Part shown: positions 13,674-32,118 of the stretch, piece by piece
Layout of the letters: the number at the start of each line of letters is the position of its first letter
Numbering within the stretch: position 1 is the first letter of the stretch
Assembly (NCBI GenBank): GCA_964036295.1
Contig: OZ038471.1
Location: 4,028,001 to 4,092,000, forward strand
Source of the DNA: Plumapathes pennacea
Lineage: Eukaryota; Cnidaria; Anthozoa; Antipatharia; Myriopathidae
DNA: 64,000 bases
Reading direction: 5' to 3'
Position numbers and translations under genes: made by a program
Notes under the pieces: model-generated
The model's input: the letters and a program-made list of their open reading frames with translations, nothing else
Told to the model about the DNA's origin: nothing
The model's database searches: none

Positions 13674-15597
13674 GTATATAGACCAACTGTTATAATATTA
13701 GGAGTATAAACACTGATCGTTGTTCAGTGGTTGTTCTTGTTTCATTTACTGCAGATTCTGGTGATAAGGTGGACAGTTGTACTCAAACTCCCCGTGACGA
13801 AGAGGAGAAAAAAGAAGAGACTGAAGATGAACATAAAGAAGAAGGGGAAGGAAGCACTAGCGAAGGTGAGGGCAAGTTTATTCTACGTTTTTTTTTTTGT
13901 AACTTTCACTAGATACCTCTAAGGCACCGTTTACTTCGAGAAGAGTTGTCCCGCCACCCTATCTTATCAACAACCGGGCCTATAAAGTTTAGAAAGGTTA
14001 ATTTGAACACTGGCACCAGTCAATAACGGAGTACCTTATATGTATGACAATACGGATATACGTATGTTCGTATGTACGTATTGTCTTTTGTCCGTATGTT
14101 TATTCTGACTTTGTTCTGCATTGTAGATGTGAAGGCCGGCTCAGACGATCTCGATGCGGACAAGTATGACGAAGACGACTTTGAAAAAGCAGAAGACAAG
14201 GAAAGCGACGATGAAGAAAGAGGGAGTGAAGGCGAAGAAGACAAAGAGAAGACAGATGAGGAAGAGAAGGAGGAAGACTACGGAGAAGACTTCGAGTCGG
14301 AAGGCGAGAAAGAGGCGGACGAGTTAGATAAGAACGAAGAGATCTCCGAAGACGAGAAGGACGGCAAAGTGGACGAGTTAGACGGTGGAGAGGAAGAAAA
14401 CTCTGACGGCGAGATGCAGGACGAGACGGAGGTAAAAGAAGATAATACCAACGAACGGGGAGAAAAGGAAGACGCAGACGAGGTGGACGAAGTTGAAGAA
14501 GACCAAGCGAAGGAAGAAGAGGAGAAGGAAAGAAAAGTAAGTGAAGTAATCAGTCAGGCAACCAGTCGGCTGGATGGTTGGTTGGTCAGTCCTCAAGTGG
14601 GTCGCTTATTCAATCAGCTAGTCGGTCAGTTGATTATATCTGGTAGTTTACTGTAACGGGCAAGTCTCCACTGAAAATAGCATGGCTGGCCGCGGTGGAT
14701 TTCACTCACTTAATATTTACAATGTTCATTATCCAATTGAATTTTCAGCGTAAGGACAGCACCAGCAGTAGTTCAAGCAGTTCCAGTAGTTCCAGCAGCT
14801 CTAGTAGTGATGACTCAGATGACGACGAACACTCAAGGCCGAGCAGTGCTAACAAAAGCGTATCGTTTGACGAAGAGGTGAAAGTTATCGCCGAGGAGAC
14901 GCAAGAGCAAGAGAAAGCCGCTGAACAAGAAGCAGGAAAGGACCTCGATGGAAGGGACTCAGACAAGGACAACAATGATGCTCCCGAGCAGGAGCCGGAG
15001 CAGGATGGGGGGCCACCTCAAGGTAACCAGGGAGAGCATCAGAATGAAGAACCAGAGAAGGGAGATGAACAAGAAGACTCGTCTGAAGCAGCAAAGGACC
15101 TCACCAAAGATGCTCCTTTTGAACAAAACGAAGAGGTCATTAAACCTCAACAGGAGCAAGAACAGAATGAGGAGCCACCTCAAGAGCCCTCTGAAGGAGA
15201 GAACCAGGAGGAGAATCAGAATGAAGCGCCAAAGACCGCTCGAGAAGAAGGAGCAGATGACAGTAGCGCGGACGAGGGACTGGTATCCCCTGAAGTCAGT
15301 GAAACGAGCGACACTGACGGAGAAGCAATGAAAGGTAAGCCAATTTTTATTAGATTTGTCTCTAAGGATCAGCTGAGCTCGTGGTTCATTAGGCGCCTTG
15401 ATGCACACGACCCTTTACCACGGCCATGTTTTTTGATCGCCATTTTAAGGGTCTCGAAAGTCGATGAAAAACCCATTTCCATCCGATTTGTTTAAGTAGA
15501 CGTTTGGTTTCTTTTAGCATAGAACTGCTACTTACTTATTTTGTTATTGATTTGTTACGTTTTTGTATGTGTGTGAACCCTAACCAAATTCAGTCTT

Positions 15598-15630
<33 letters not shown>

Positions 15631-18600
15631 CTTTTGGCTGAGAGGGATCCTTTAATGAACAATCTTTGACGTCATCCCCATCATTCCCAAGGGTCAAGGG
15701 ACTTTAGGGTTCGTGAGGACTTTAGGTTTCCCAAAGGTCTTTGGGGTCCTTAGGCCCATGGCCGCCATGGCGTCGCATGAAGGACAAAACTAGTTGACTG
15801 ATCGATTGCTGATTCCAGCTGAGTATTCAACCCATTTTCTTCTTGTCGTTTATTCCAGGTGGTACAAAAAACGACGAGACCGAAGCCGACCAGGACCCTG
15901 GGAACGACCCGGACAATGTGGCTGGAGACGAACTCCCAGAGCAGGCGCTCAAAGCTGTCGGGGTGGAGCCTGGGGACACATATGAAGGTTCGGTCCAGTC
16001 CTTGATCGAGGGCAAGAAAGACATTGAAGTGGCCAGCGTGTCGCTGACTGCGGAACAGGTACGCTAATACTTGGTTTTGGTTTGCTTGTACTTCTGATTG
16101 GTCCGACGAATTTTTGCTCGCCTTATTGATTGGCTCTGTGATTGCTTTGATTTCGGTTCTGGTTTTGAACAGCAAAACGTAACACCCATTACCCTGGATG
16201 CCAGCGGTTTCTCGCTCTCGGAAGCTCCTAGCCGCGTGGCCGCGTAGGGCTAGGGTCGAAACCATGGGCGAAGGAGGGCTGGGGGCGAGGCAGAGCCGAG
16301 GTCTCGCCCCACATACAAATTAGAAGGGAATGTATTAATTTGAACACGACACACAGCCTTTACGCCATACAAATTATCATCACTCTTTTTTAGGTAGAAG
16401 AAGTTGCCAGTGCTGTGGAATCCAAGGACGATGTTGGTTCTGTCACTTTGAGAAATGCTACTGTGGACGACAAATCGATGGAGAAGTTGGCGCAAGCTCT
16501 GAAGAATTCTGCCAGTGTCAAGGTAAATGTTTTATCTTTTCACATTTGTTACACAGAATTAACCCAGTGGTGAACTGCAACTTTCTTTTTCAGATTTTCA
16601 CCAGTAATATATCACACAGAAGTAAAACTTGGCTGTTGATACCTTGTTCAATTAAAGTCTGATTAAACTATAGCAATTCTCCCTGCGTCACTCACACATT
16701 TCTTCTGAAGAGCTTGGGAGAATCTGTATGTTGATCTTGGGAGTGAATCTGTTAAAACAGAAAGGGGGTTATAAGTTCAGAGATTCCGCTAGACTCGTCC
16801 ATCAGCCGGTGCAGAGTACTGGTGGGAAATATTTTTCCGGTTTTTTTAGTAGAATGAGTAGAATGAATAGAATATCCAGTGTTGGCTCCCTTTGGACAGG
16901 AGAGTCGTCAAAAAAAAAAATGTTTTACTTCATATTTTCCGGTACGGAACACCGGCAGCCTCAATTATTTCCGGTACAGTATGATTTTTATCGGTAAAAT
17001 ACTGGCATATGCCGGTCTGGCGGAATCTCGGAAGTTATTTTGTTGTAGTAAAGGGTGTTCTTGTGGCATGTGAACGGGTTGAGTGGTACGTCCTAAATTT
17101 TTCTCCTTCACAGATGTTGAATTTGAACCTCAATCAAGTTGGCCCTGAAGGCGCCAAACACGTTGCAGACGTTATCAGGGGGAACAAATCATTAAAGATG
17201 CTGTTGTGAGTATATGACTTTCAGTACATTCCACCTATATGGCTCATATGGAGTATCCCCCCCCGTACTCTAACCCCCCCCCCCACCCCCACCCCCCCGG
17301 GTAACTAGGCAGTTTAAGACTAACGTATACTGCAGCCCGCAAACCGCAAAAAGTCACGTGACCTAACATACACGTCCCGTTTTCTGAAGGAAACAAATTC
17401 TGAAATAACTGGAGCTCATTGCTACGGTATTTGGCTTGCCAAAGAAATGCTTTCTGGTGTTGAAAACATAAAAGAAGTACGACAGACTTGACGTCTGACT
17501 TGTTGCGGTTTAAGGTTTGCGGGCTGCAGAATACGGCAATCTTAAACTCTCTACTTTTTCAGATTGCACGGGAACCCGTTGTCGGATATCGGAGTACGCA
17601 CCATCGTCGACGCCATCCTTGAAACAGCAGACACGGCGATCACAAACCTGGACCTGGGCGACTGCGGCATGGCGGATTCGGGCGCGTTTGACATCGCTCG
17701 TTTAATCGAAGGAAACCGCACCATCACAGACTTGAACGTCAGTGGTAATTCTATTGAGCTGGATGGATGGAGAAAGATCGGCGAGGTGTTGAAAGTGAAC
17801 TCCAAGCTCAAGACACTTTCCTTGGATTTCAGTAAGATCGGGGACGACGAGGCGAAGGTGATTGCTGACGGTCTGCGTGAGAGTAGGAGTTTGCGGTCGG
17901 TGGATCTTGAAGGGAATAAAATTGGCGATGATGGTGGAGAAGCGTTGCTCGCAGCTGTCAAGGCGAACACCACGCTCGTCGACTTGACATTGATGCCCAT
18001 CAATAAGATCTCGGAGGCGGTTTTGAGCGAGATCAAGAACGCTCTGGAAGGTCGTGCTCGAAGCAGACCGAACTCAGCCAGCGACGAAGAACAAGAACAA
18101 GTAACGAGCCAAAGTAACGATGAAGAACCCCCCGTGCAGGAGAGTGAGGATGTAGTCAATCCGGGGGAGGCTTCCAAAGATGCAACGGAAACCTCAGGTG
18201 ACACGATCGCGGAAGATGAAGACCAGGAACAAGTAACGAGCCAAAGTAAAGATGAAGAACCCCCCGTGCAAGAGAGTGAAGATGTAGTCAATCCGGGGGA
18301 GGCTTCCAAAGATGCAACGGAAACCTCAGGTGACAAGGACGCGGAAGACGTTCTGCCAGACGAAGACAGAAACGACTCACAACAAAGTCAAGAAGACGAG
18401 GGTCCCTCGAAGAATCCCGATGAGGGGCCCTCGCAAGGTGCCATTTCAGAGGACACTGGAGAAGGTGGACCATCAGAGAAGATCCTGGGAGAGGACTCCA
18501 GTCTTGCTGAGCACAATCAGGAGTCAGAGCAAGGTAACTTAGAGAAGGGTGAAATGGAGTCGGGTGAAGTTGCGACTCCTCCAAATGATGAGCACAACTC

Positions 18601-18688
18601 CGACAAGGACGAAGAAGAGGACGTTCAAAGGGACTCTCCCGAGGAACTAACTGGAAATAAGGAACAAGTGTCACAAAATACGTCCTGA
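2898..18688 (+). CDS. ERICH3: ERICH3-like glutamate-rich protein with DUF4590 and C-terminal leucine-rich repeats
   Basis: Nineteen exons join in frame: 2898-2917, 4947-5040, 5890-6015, 6679-6750, 7586-7603, 9028-9222, 9924-10115, 10305-10352, 10629-10788, 11371-11557, 12068-12155, 12427-12520, 13755-13865, 14127-14536, 14749-15334, 15859-16058, 16394-16522, 17114-17205 and 17563-18688 (about 1315 aa). The N-terminus (MSHTEPGPLASYNSLQDKNL, then GYFS, HLVKSGL and KEHKKHVRDLL) matches the conserved start of vertebrate ERICH3. Residues ~245-375 carry DUF4590 hallmarks (QQHCGGNTLCV, FTFISRRHRGAPF, RLSSCCEYKH). Residues ~400-800 are Glu/Asp-rich with a Ser run. Residues ~868-1105 are leucine-rich repeats, followed by an acidic tail. 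The vertebrate protein, as I know it, lacks the repeats. Molecular function is poorly known. The start fits the family. Two fused gene models are the main alternative, but phases agree across the junction. Confidence 0.85.
4690..4762 (+). mobile_element. 3' end of a non-LTR element in ERICH3-like intron 1
   Basis: The block ends in aataaagacattacttacttact, i.e. a polyadenylation-like motif followed by a short (ACTT)n tail, typical of the 3' ends of CR1/L2-type LINEs or their SINE partners. Only the tail is recognisable. Confidence 0.35.
5272..5636. repeat. MITE-like repeat carrying a nested palindrome
   Basis: The left part matches 25937-26112 (ctctgattggtc, gtggtaaataagagtccaga, cctgtatatttctaaatatt). 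At 5441-5610 the copy is interrupted by a long palindrome whose arms run from ccacaggtttgcc to ggcaaaccagtgg; the palindrome is missing from the 25.9-kb copy. It lies in ERICH3-like intron 2. Confidence 0.65.
7030..7300 (-). mobile_element. Antisense remnant of a non-LTR retrotransposon C-terminus
   Basis: Read on the minus strand, a short frame gives WTRDYENIAGRARNRDKWK, resembling the arginine-rich end of LINE-encoded proteins. It is surrounded by pyrimidine-rich sequence, has no complete domain, and sits in intron 4 of the ERICH3-like gene. Confidence 0.3.
8394..8729 (+). mobile_element. Foldback MITE family 1, copy 1
   Basis: Begins near tatagaggatattacgcgg and ends near acactcgtgtctatataata, with internal inverted motifs such as gaatttTATTTTCGAGTGG and its mirror. 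A reverse-complement copy is at 9243-9546 and a same-orientation copy at 59418-59762. There is no coding capacity, so it is a non-autonomous element. Confidence 0.75.
8775..8919. mobile_element. CAGT...ACTG short element (pogo/Tigger-like), copy 1
   Basis: Contains cagaaccccgatataacgaa and its partner ccgttataacgaa, ending in cactgta. Motif and ends resemble the other CAGT...ACTG elements of this window. It abuts MITE family 1. Confidence 0.45.
9243..9546 (-). mobile_element. Foldback MITE family 1, copy 2, inverted
   Basis: Nearly complete reverse complement of 8394-8729, lacking part of the internal segment. The two copies bracket ERICH3-like exon 9028-9222, so transcripts can form an intramolecular duplex of about 300 bp around that exon. 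Confidence 0.75.
10810..11094. mobile_element. Terminal-inverted-repeat MITE
   Basis: Left end gcgctggccaaacgcactcc pairs with the right end ggtccgtttggccagggc. Inside are several palindromic copies of a gagccaactcaag / cttgagttggctc motif. Intronic between the first two large DUF4590 exons. No coding capacity. Confidence 0.7.
11090..11315. mobile_element. Terminal-inverted-repeat MITE (ttcaaagc family)
   Basis: The ends pair as gttcttcaaagcccgattaa and taatcgtgctttgaacaacc. It directly abuts the preceding element. The outer part of its ends is shared with 13127-13259. Confidence 0.65.
12560..12740. repeat. Imperfect (GAT)n tract
   Basis: Degenerate gatgat / aatgat triplets in the intron between exons 12427-12520 and 13755-13865. 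Open frames here are artefacts of the triplet period. Confidence 0.7.
13127..13259. mobile_element. Short terminal-inverted-repeat MITE
   Basis: Starts gggtccagttgttctg and ends gtttgaacaacgaggccc, with inner inverted motifs atcgctatc...gtggata and tatccac. The ends resemble those of 11090-11315. Confidence 0.55.
13422..13672. repeat. (TAA)n microsatellite
   Basis: About 250 bp of nearly pure taa repeats with a few interruptions, ending about 80 bp before the acceptor of ERICH3-like exon 13755-13865. Confidence 0.95.
14127..15334 (+). other. Acidic and serine-run exons of the ERICH3-like gene
   Basis: Exon 14127-14536 is almost entirely Glu, Asp and Lys. Exon 14749-15334 opens with a run of about 14 serines followed by DDSDDDE, an arrangement rich in likely casein-kinase-2 sites, then Gln/Glu/Pro-rich repeats. 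Such tracts are expected to be disordered. They account for the glutamate-rich family name. Confidence 0.8.
15600..15631. repeat. Poly-T tract
   Basis: A run of about 31 T in the intron before exon 15859-16058. It may be the tail of an antisense retrocopy or simple slippage. Confidence 0.9.
16394..18063 (+). other. Leucine-rich repeat block (ribonuclease-inhibitor-like)
   Basis: Exons 16394-16522, 17114-17205 and the start of 17563-18688 encode about eight repeats of the type LxxLdLxxNxIgxxGaxxLaxal, for example LNLNLNQVGPEGAKHVADVI and SVDLEGNKIGDDGGEALLAA. This is the ribonuclease-inhibitor or tropomodulin style of LRR, usually a protein-binding scaffold. The block continues directly into the acidic tail. 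Confidence 0.8.
18096..18345 (+). repeat. In-frame 132-bp tandem duplication within the last ERICH3-like exon
   Basis: Two copies of a 44-codon unit containing VTSQS, EEPPVQESEDVVNPGEASKD and ATETSGD lie head to tail with period 132 bp (gtaacgag at 18101 and again at 18233). Divergence is a few bases, so the duplication is recent, and the length keeps the frame. Confidence 0.85.
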
Positions 18689-19247
18689 TATTTCAATGGC
18701 ATTCCAGAGTTTAGTGTGTCTTCCGAGACTCACATCCTTACTTGGTTGAGAAACCGGGTGTTGTACATATGCGACGTTTAGATCCTTCACGAGCTTAGTC
18801 ATTGATATCAGAATCGGTTGGTGTTAGATTGGCGCTGTGATTTGAATACTATTTTTTTTGGAGGTGTAGTTTTTATTTTTTACATATTATTTGAAAAAAT
18901 AGCGAGTAGTTTACCTCGTTTACTTTTTCGAATACGAGTGCGCGAGAAAACGAGTGAATTCAAATTTAGGATGGTTCTTCTTTTTTTTAATCGTCTTCAG
19001 AGTGGACAGCAAAGCAAATCATTGTCAGTGAAGTAGGTTAGTGTTTAGAACGGTCCTCTCAGAAACTAGTATCTCTATTTGTCCCTGTTGGGATGAAGAA
19101 AATGTGTGATCGATTCTAAGGTCTTTCGCATTAAACGATTTTGATAACAGTAGGAACTCAAAAATAACTTATTCGTGTTACTTTCCTATATTTTTTTGAT
19201 GTAAGAGATTTATTTATTTTATGACAAACGATGGCCGTGATGACTTC

Positions 19248-19253
19248 AATAAA
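19248..19253 (+). terminator. Candidate polyadenylation signal (AATAAA) of the ERICH3-like gene
   Basis: AATAAA lies about 560 bp after the stop codon and before the convergent gene's end at 19789. The rest of 18689-19788 holds no open frame I can support and is read as 3' UTR and spacer. Confidence 0.4.
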
Positions 19254-19788
19254 ACGTGTTTGCGTCACGTGATACGGCACTGGGAATATGTTCTTGACGT
19301 CACTTCCTTTGCATCTTATGTAATAGAAAATTTGATGAATGTAAGTTTTACAATCATTGCACGAACTGGGAAAATTGCACTTGAATTTGCTGAAGCTGCC
19401 GCGAAAATAAGGTGATTGAAAATATATTTCTGTGGTGCTGTTGTTCTTCTTGGCTTGTTGTCGTACATCTTTTCACTTAAAGGTCACTTTGAAGAACTAA
19501 CAACAAATACCGCAAGTAAGCCGGGCCTATGTTTTATTTTATTTCTTTATTCAGATAATTTTTCTCTGCTTAATTTCAAGGGGGTGGGGGTATTATTAGA
19601 GGGAATTTTGCATTTTGTACTCCAACGCCTATGATATATCTCTGGTGTGACCAAATCGACCACTCTTGGAGCAAAAAGGGTTACAAAATGACATCAATGA
19701 TGGCGTCAGCAGTAGTGTGACGAATGAGAAGGGTCTCCGTCAAAAATACATTACTTAAAATACTTTGAAACTATAAAATACATCTGTT

Positions 19789-20101
19789 CTAATCATTATT
19801 CGCTGGTGGAACAGTTCTGTCGGACTGGTCTACTGACTGAACATTGGGTTCTGCCTCTGCTATTAATGTTGTTGAGGTGTTTTCACTGGCTGTGGTTGTT
19901 TGTTCTGTCTCTCCTCTTGCAGTGGGTATTAACACATGAGCAACCACATACGCTGGGGTACCCCCTTGGGCAGACAATGGCGAGTACACTGGGGGAGGTG
20001 CTGGGTTGGGATTAGTGGCCTGGCCTTGAAAACCTTCAGGGAACAACTCGGCATAATTCTGTAGGGAGGAACGAAGAGGAATGAAAAACAAAAATGCAAA
20101 G

Positions 20102-20150
<49 letters not shown>

Positions 20151-23076
20151 GGAACAAGTGGTTGGAAAGAAGGTTCATGCTGGGAGTCTGAGCCAAAGTA
20201 AAGGGGACCTGAAGTTGACTTTTACCAAAAAAAAAAATTAGTTTGACTGACAGCTTTTTCTATCTCTTTCAGGGTATAATTTAGGTACAATCAGATAAAT
20301 ACAAAGTGCTTACTGGCAGCTTGTATGGCTGATAAAATTCTTCAGCCCCTGGAAATGTTGAAATTATCTGAGGTGACACCACAAAAGCATGTAGTTGATT
20401 CCAATCTTGTTGTTGCTGCTGCTGTTGTTGTTGTTGCTGCCGCTGCTGCTGCTGTGCTTGGCGAGTTCTTCTCCTCTGTACGGTGTAACTCCTGCGTTGG
20501 TCCTTGAAGTACATCACCACATATTAGCACTCTAATCCTATGATGCTTCAGCTTCTTTGATCTCATTCCCCATTCCCTGTTTTAGTAATGTTTGAATAAT
20601 ACTGTATGTACAGTCAAACCCCGCTATTTTAAACTCGGTTAATTCAAAGTCCCCATTATTTTGAAGCCAAGCTGAATCCCCTTTGGATTAGCTTGGTTAT
20701 TTTGAAACCCAGCTGCTATTTTGAACTTTTTTCATGCCCCATGGGACTTGGAAATAGTGGAGTTCAACTGTAGTAATAAAATTATTACTAATAATAATAT
20801 AATTGTTCAATAAGTTAATAATAATTTTAAAAAACAAGCCTACCCGTGAACCATCATGACACATATCCCTATATGTATAACAACAACCACAGCAAACAAG
20901 AAAGTCCACGACCATGATGGCCAACAGTGAGCCATAAACAATGCAGCCAACTGTTCCCTGCCAATTCCGTTCATCAAAATATTCCTGTGATTTCCAGTAG
21001 TCATTATGTTCAAGATCCCCCCAAGAACCACGGTCTTTGTAATACTCCCGAGTTACTGTCATCTCAAATCTGTAATGTGAAATAGCTGCAGCACCAAGAA
21101 CAATGCAACATATGGCAACTGTTACCATACAAACAAGACAGCAGCCAAGAAACACACCAACCTGTGATGAGAAAAATTTTAAACAAAAATATTACAATCA
21201 GGTCAAACAGTCTTTAAATAGTATTCTGTAGAATTTGATCAAATGGAACCTGGGGCATATAAAGTACAACTAAGGGTGTGCTTGATTGACCGCGTATTCT
21301 GGAATAGGAATAGCTAAAATGATCCAAAGTTTTGCTTGTTCCGGAATAGACCCAATCAAATGCACCCTAAGAGTTCTTTTATGTATTGAACAGTATACTG
21401 TAAACCCTTTTCTTATTTTGTAGAATTTTATTTTTTTACATATTTATACAAGTGTCAAAACAGTACTGAGACATTGGACTTACTCTGAAGTAATTCTCAG
21501 GTCTTTTGGCACTAAAATACCCAGCTAATCCAGTGATCAAAATCTGCAATGAAATTTTAAAAAATATCACAGACATATATTTTTTGTACTGTGACTGCAA
21601 GTATGAATTACATCATTCTACTGTTAAATGGAATTATTTATTGTACAATCCAATTTCTTTTTTCTCTGAACCCTGCAAGCTTCACAGTATTTAATTTTCA
21701 AAATGTTTCTGTGTATTAATATTCATGTAGATCTGATTGATGCACCTACAATGAGCTGGCCGGGGGATTTGAACAAGAGTCTTGGCCTCGGGGTGAGGAA
21801 TATTTAATGAGGACTGGAGCAAATATCAAGCACACAAGGTAAGATTAAAAATAAACATTTATAAAGATAAATATTTGTCTCAGTCCTTGATATAAGGACT
21901 GGGACAAATATTGAGATTGCATGCATATCCCCAAGGTGGGGAATTTGACCAAAAAGTTTCAAATCCACAACCTAACCCTCCTTTGCACTTACATGCCTTA
22001 CAGTTGAAGTTTGTGTAGTGCTTGACTGCTCATGAATAAATTGTATTCATCAGTCTAATATACTTAATATTAATCATGACACAAATTCAGGTCCATATCT
22101 CAGCAACAAGCACTTCAACACGTACTGCATGCAAACATTTATAAACAAAACATGAAGGGCAATTTATCATATCAAATACAAAGCCAGAGAGTAGAATCCA
22201 GCTGTTTTATATGAGCTCTATATTGGCTTATATGGACTTTGGGAAGAAATAAACAAACAAAAGGCTTGCATGATTTCTTCAATCTGGTGTTCATATGATG
22301 CCAAAATGTACATAATCTTCTGTGAAGATTCAAACTGCATGATCTCCACACGTACGAGGCCCGATGCACGATCCACAGACGCCCCGGCTCACCACATTAT
22401 TGATAGTGCTTCGTCACTGCTTGAATTATTAGCCAGTAATTAATTTATGTGGGTAAGAACCTAGATGTACTAGATAACATAATACTTCACCTTTTTCACC
22501 AAATTGCTAGTACTAAGCAAAAAGAAAAAACAACGGTTCATTCAAGTCTGTTTAGCCGACTTGACATATTGCACACAATAATAATATTTTAAAGGAGCTG
22601 TCAGACAATGTTGTCGTTCATGGCCGACATATTTACATATTGGTGATTTGCGCTTTGCTGTTGAGGCTTTAAGGATCTTTCACTGCTTTCTGTACAGCTC
22701 TGAATACGACAAAATATTAAAAGGTTTATAATTCTATACCGCGTGTGCAATGCATACTTGTGTATATAAATATCTCGTGCATGTCAACAAGGCTTCGCTC
22801 ATCAGCTCACGACGATGGCTTCGAAAACCATCAAGATTTACAGGCTGATGTCAAAGCAGTCTTCTTGAATGATAAACAAGAAAACATGATTCTGACATCG
22901 CGTCAAATTAGCCTCAAGAGTATACATACCCAAGCTCCGATCCATATACCCATGCCGAACACACCATCGTGGAACGGAGCGGCTTGCATGGAAACAACTC
23001 CAAGGATTGCTGACATCACTCCCAGCACCACATTGGTGGCCGACAGTGCTCTAACTAGCTTCACATTGCAAGACAT
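19789..23076 (-). CDS. Four-pass membrane protein, CD20-like layout, with polyQ and PPxY
   Basis: Five phase-0 exons join in frame, 5' to 3': 23076-22930, 21543-21484, 21161-20844, 20502-20314 and 20058-19789 (about 327 aa). Hydrophobic segments are visible at residues ~10-32 (LSATNVVLGVMSAILGVV), ~42-62 (GMGIWIGAWILITGLAGYFS), ~70-97 (GVFLGCCLVCMVTVAICCIV) and ~145-172 (GTVGCIVYGSLLAIMVVDFL). A Trp/Tyr-rich loop separates segments 3 and 4. The PF-x-GI-W and TG-x-x-GY pattern resembles the CD20/MS4A and FAM189 (ENTREP) superfamily. The cytoplasmic tail has a basic stretch, a polyQ run of about 16 residues and PPPVY, a PPxY motif of the kind that binds WW domains of NEDD4-type ligases. Family membership is inferred from topology. 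The ATG precedes the first helix in good context. Confidence 0.75.
20102..20153. repeat. (GT)n followed by poly-G
   Basis: A run of gt dinucleotides passes into about 17 G in the last intron of the four-pass gene. Confidence 0.95.
20414..20460 (-). repeat. CAG/CAA repeat encoding polyglutamine
   Basis: Mixed CAG and CAA codons read on the minus strand give Q-A-Q4-R followed by about 10 glutamines and DWNQ, inside exon 20502-20314. The codon mixture suggests a maintained protein tract, although length variation between individuals is likely. Confidence 0.85.
20610..20772. mobile_element. CAGT...ACTG short element, copy 2
   Basis: Starts cagtcaaaccccgctatttt and ends gtggagttcaactgta, with internal motif ttattttgaa repeated. 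Same end structure as the other CAGT...ACTG copies. Intronic in the four-pass gene. Confidence 0.6.
21544..22929. other. Intron 1 of the four-pass gene, no further feature seen
   Basis: AT-rich sequence with short imperfect duplications (cagtccttgatataaggactg around 21870-21905). No exon, RNA gene or repeat that I can support. Confidence 0.5.
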
Positions 23077-24294
23077 CTGTGATCGGAGTCGTCAGTCCGA
23101 AAAAAGGCACTTCGATCGATGTTTTTTCATCTCCCGTCACAACTTGCCCGTCAAGAGAAGAGGAAGAGGAGGTCTGGGTCAAAGTCATCAATGTCCCCAG
23201 GACCCGCGCGGTTTACGTGGGCGTGCCTGTCACGCGCGTGTGGCGGGGGACCGGGTGGTAGGTTTATTGTTCACGCAAAAGTGGGGTAATACAGCGAACA
23301 GCATTTATTTATCTACCTACTAGGCTACATTATTCCTCAAAACACGCGTTTACAGATCAGTGGAACGAAACCAGATATTGTGCAGTGTACCAAATGCAAA
23401 AACGGAAGTACCGGTGTGTGAGACATTTGCTGAATGCTGCGGCGCTGCTACGGTCATTCTTCTTGCTTCAATCATAGTGGCTTTTTTGTCAATCCACTGG
23501 CTGTTCAAAGAAAATATTAACAGCGGACGACATTTCATTTTCCATAACTGCAAGTAGCTGCGTAGATCGGTAGCTTCCGTTCGGTAGACCAAAGATTCAA
23601 CACAGACAGGGCTGAGTCATGTTACAAATAGCTACAATAATCTCCGATTCTAAGGACAGAGTTTGATAAACATTCAGACCGATCAGAAGCAAACTTTGAG
23701 TTTGGTTTCTTGCATGGTGGATTTAGAAACCAGTGAGCTTGAAGTAAAGGACATTGGATCTGCCTCTTTTCTCTCACTAAAGAATTGGGAGCAAAAAAAA
23801 AAAAAAAAAAAAAGCACGAAATAGAAGCCTCTAATGATCAGATTGTTCGTGCTTTTCTGTAAAGCTACCTCAGTGGCTCACGATTTCCGAAATTAAAGTG
23901 ATAAACCTTGATGGGTTTTGGGCATCAAAAGGTTTTGTCTCCAGCGTGTGAAACTTTATTGTCCACTTTTCGAGCAGTACTTGGATGGCTTTTCGCAGAA
24001 TCTCTTGTTAGTCCCATCTTCTCAAGAGTACGCAATGACTACGAGAGAAAAAAACGGAAATGCGAAGTTTCAGAGGGCGTAGATTGATATATGATTAATA
24101 AATGGATACGTTCGCTGGATCACATGAGTCATGAAGCGACTTCTCGTGTTGTTCCTGGCGGCTTAACGTTACGCACCATTTGTAAGATTTGGGATTCCTT
24201 ACCTGCTTGGTGTTCTTTTATCATGTATTTGCAAGGAGATCAATCAGAGAGGAAAGAGAGAGAATATAATTTATTTAGTTAACTTTATAACGAC
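23077..24294. other. Spacer between the four-pass gene start and the EGF gene end
   Basis: Contains the presumed divergent-free upstream region of the four-pass gene (CpG-rich near 23160-23250) and a poly-A run at 23791-23812. Short open frames here do not resemble proteins I know. Confidence 0.5.
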
Positions 24295-24300
24295 TTTATT
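24295..24300 (-). terminator. Polyadenylation signal of the 24.4-32.0 kb EGF gene
   Basis: On the minus strand AATAAA lies about 60 bp after the TAG stop at 24361-24363, the expected position for the 3' end of this transcript. Confidence 0.6.
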
Positions 24301-24360
24301 TACAAAATAAAATATCTCATTGATACATAGTAATATAATAACGAAAGCAACAATGAACAT

Positions 24361-31959
<7,599 letters not shown>

Positions 31960-32098
31960 TTTAAAACATTTTACGTTGATGGCAATGAAAGAATATCTGA
32001 TTTGTTTCATATTTCAGAGTCTACGTATGCAGTCCGAGTTCTTGGTCTCTGATTGGCTTGTTATGCCTGGTTTCTGATCAATGCAACCTGCGCCGACC

Positions 32099-32118
32099 GA
32101 ATTCTTATAAATAATTAA
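32099..32118 (-). promoter_or_regulatory. Candidate TATA box of the EGF gene
   Basis: The minus strand reads TTATTTATAAG about 145 bp before the exon 1 ATG. The element is conserved in the duplicated copy near 48955-48975. A CCAAT-type motif (gccaatcagag) sits nearer the gene, so classical order is not met. Confidence 0.35.

Noticed and set aside
14745..15408. Several overlapping frames in the serine and acidic exon, both strands
   Set aside because: Shadow frames of exon 14749-15334; only the chosen frame fits splice phases on both sides.
15786..16265. 171-codon antisense frame around exon 15859-16058
   Set aside because: Overlaps a well-supported exon and intron and has no splice or family support.
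17551..18336. 261-codon antisense frame across the LRR and acidic exon
   Set aside because: It is a shadow of the ERICH3-like coding exon, with Ser/Leu-rich composition caused by the Glu/Asp-rich sense strand.
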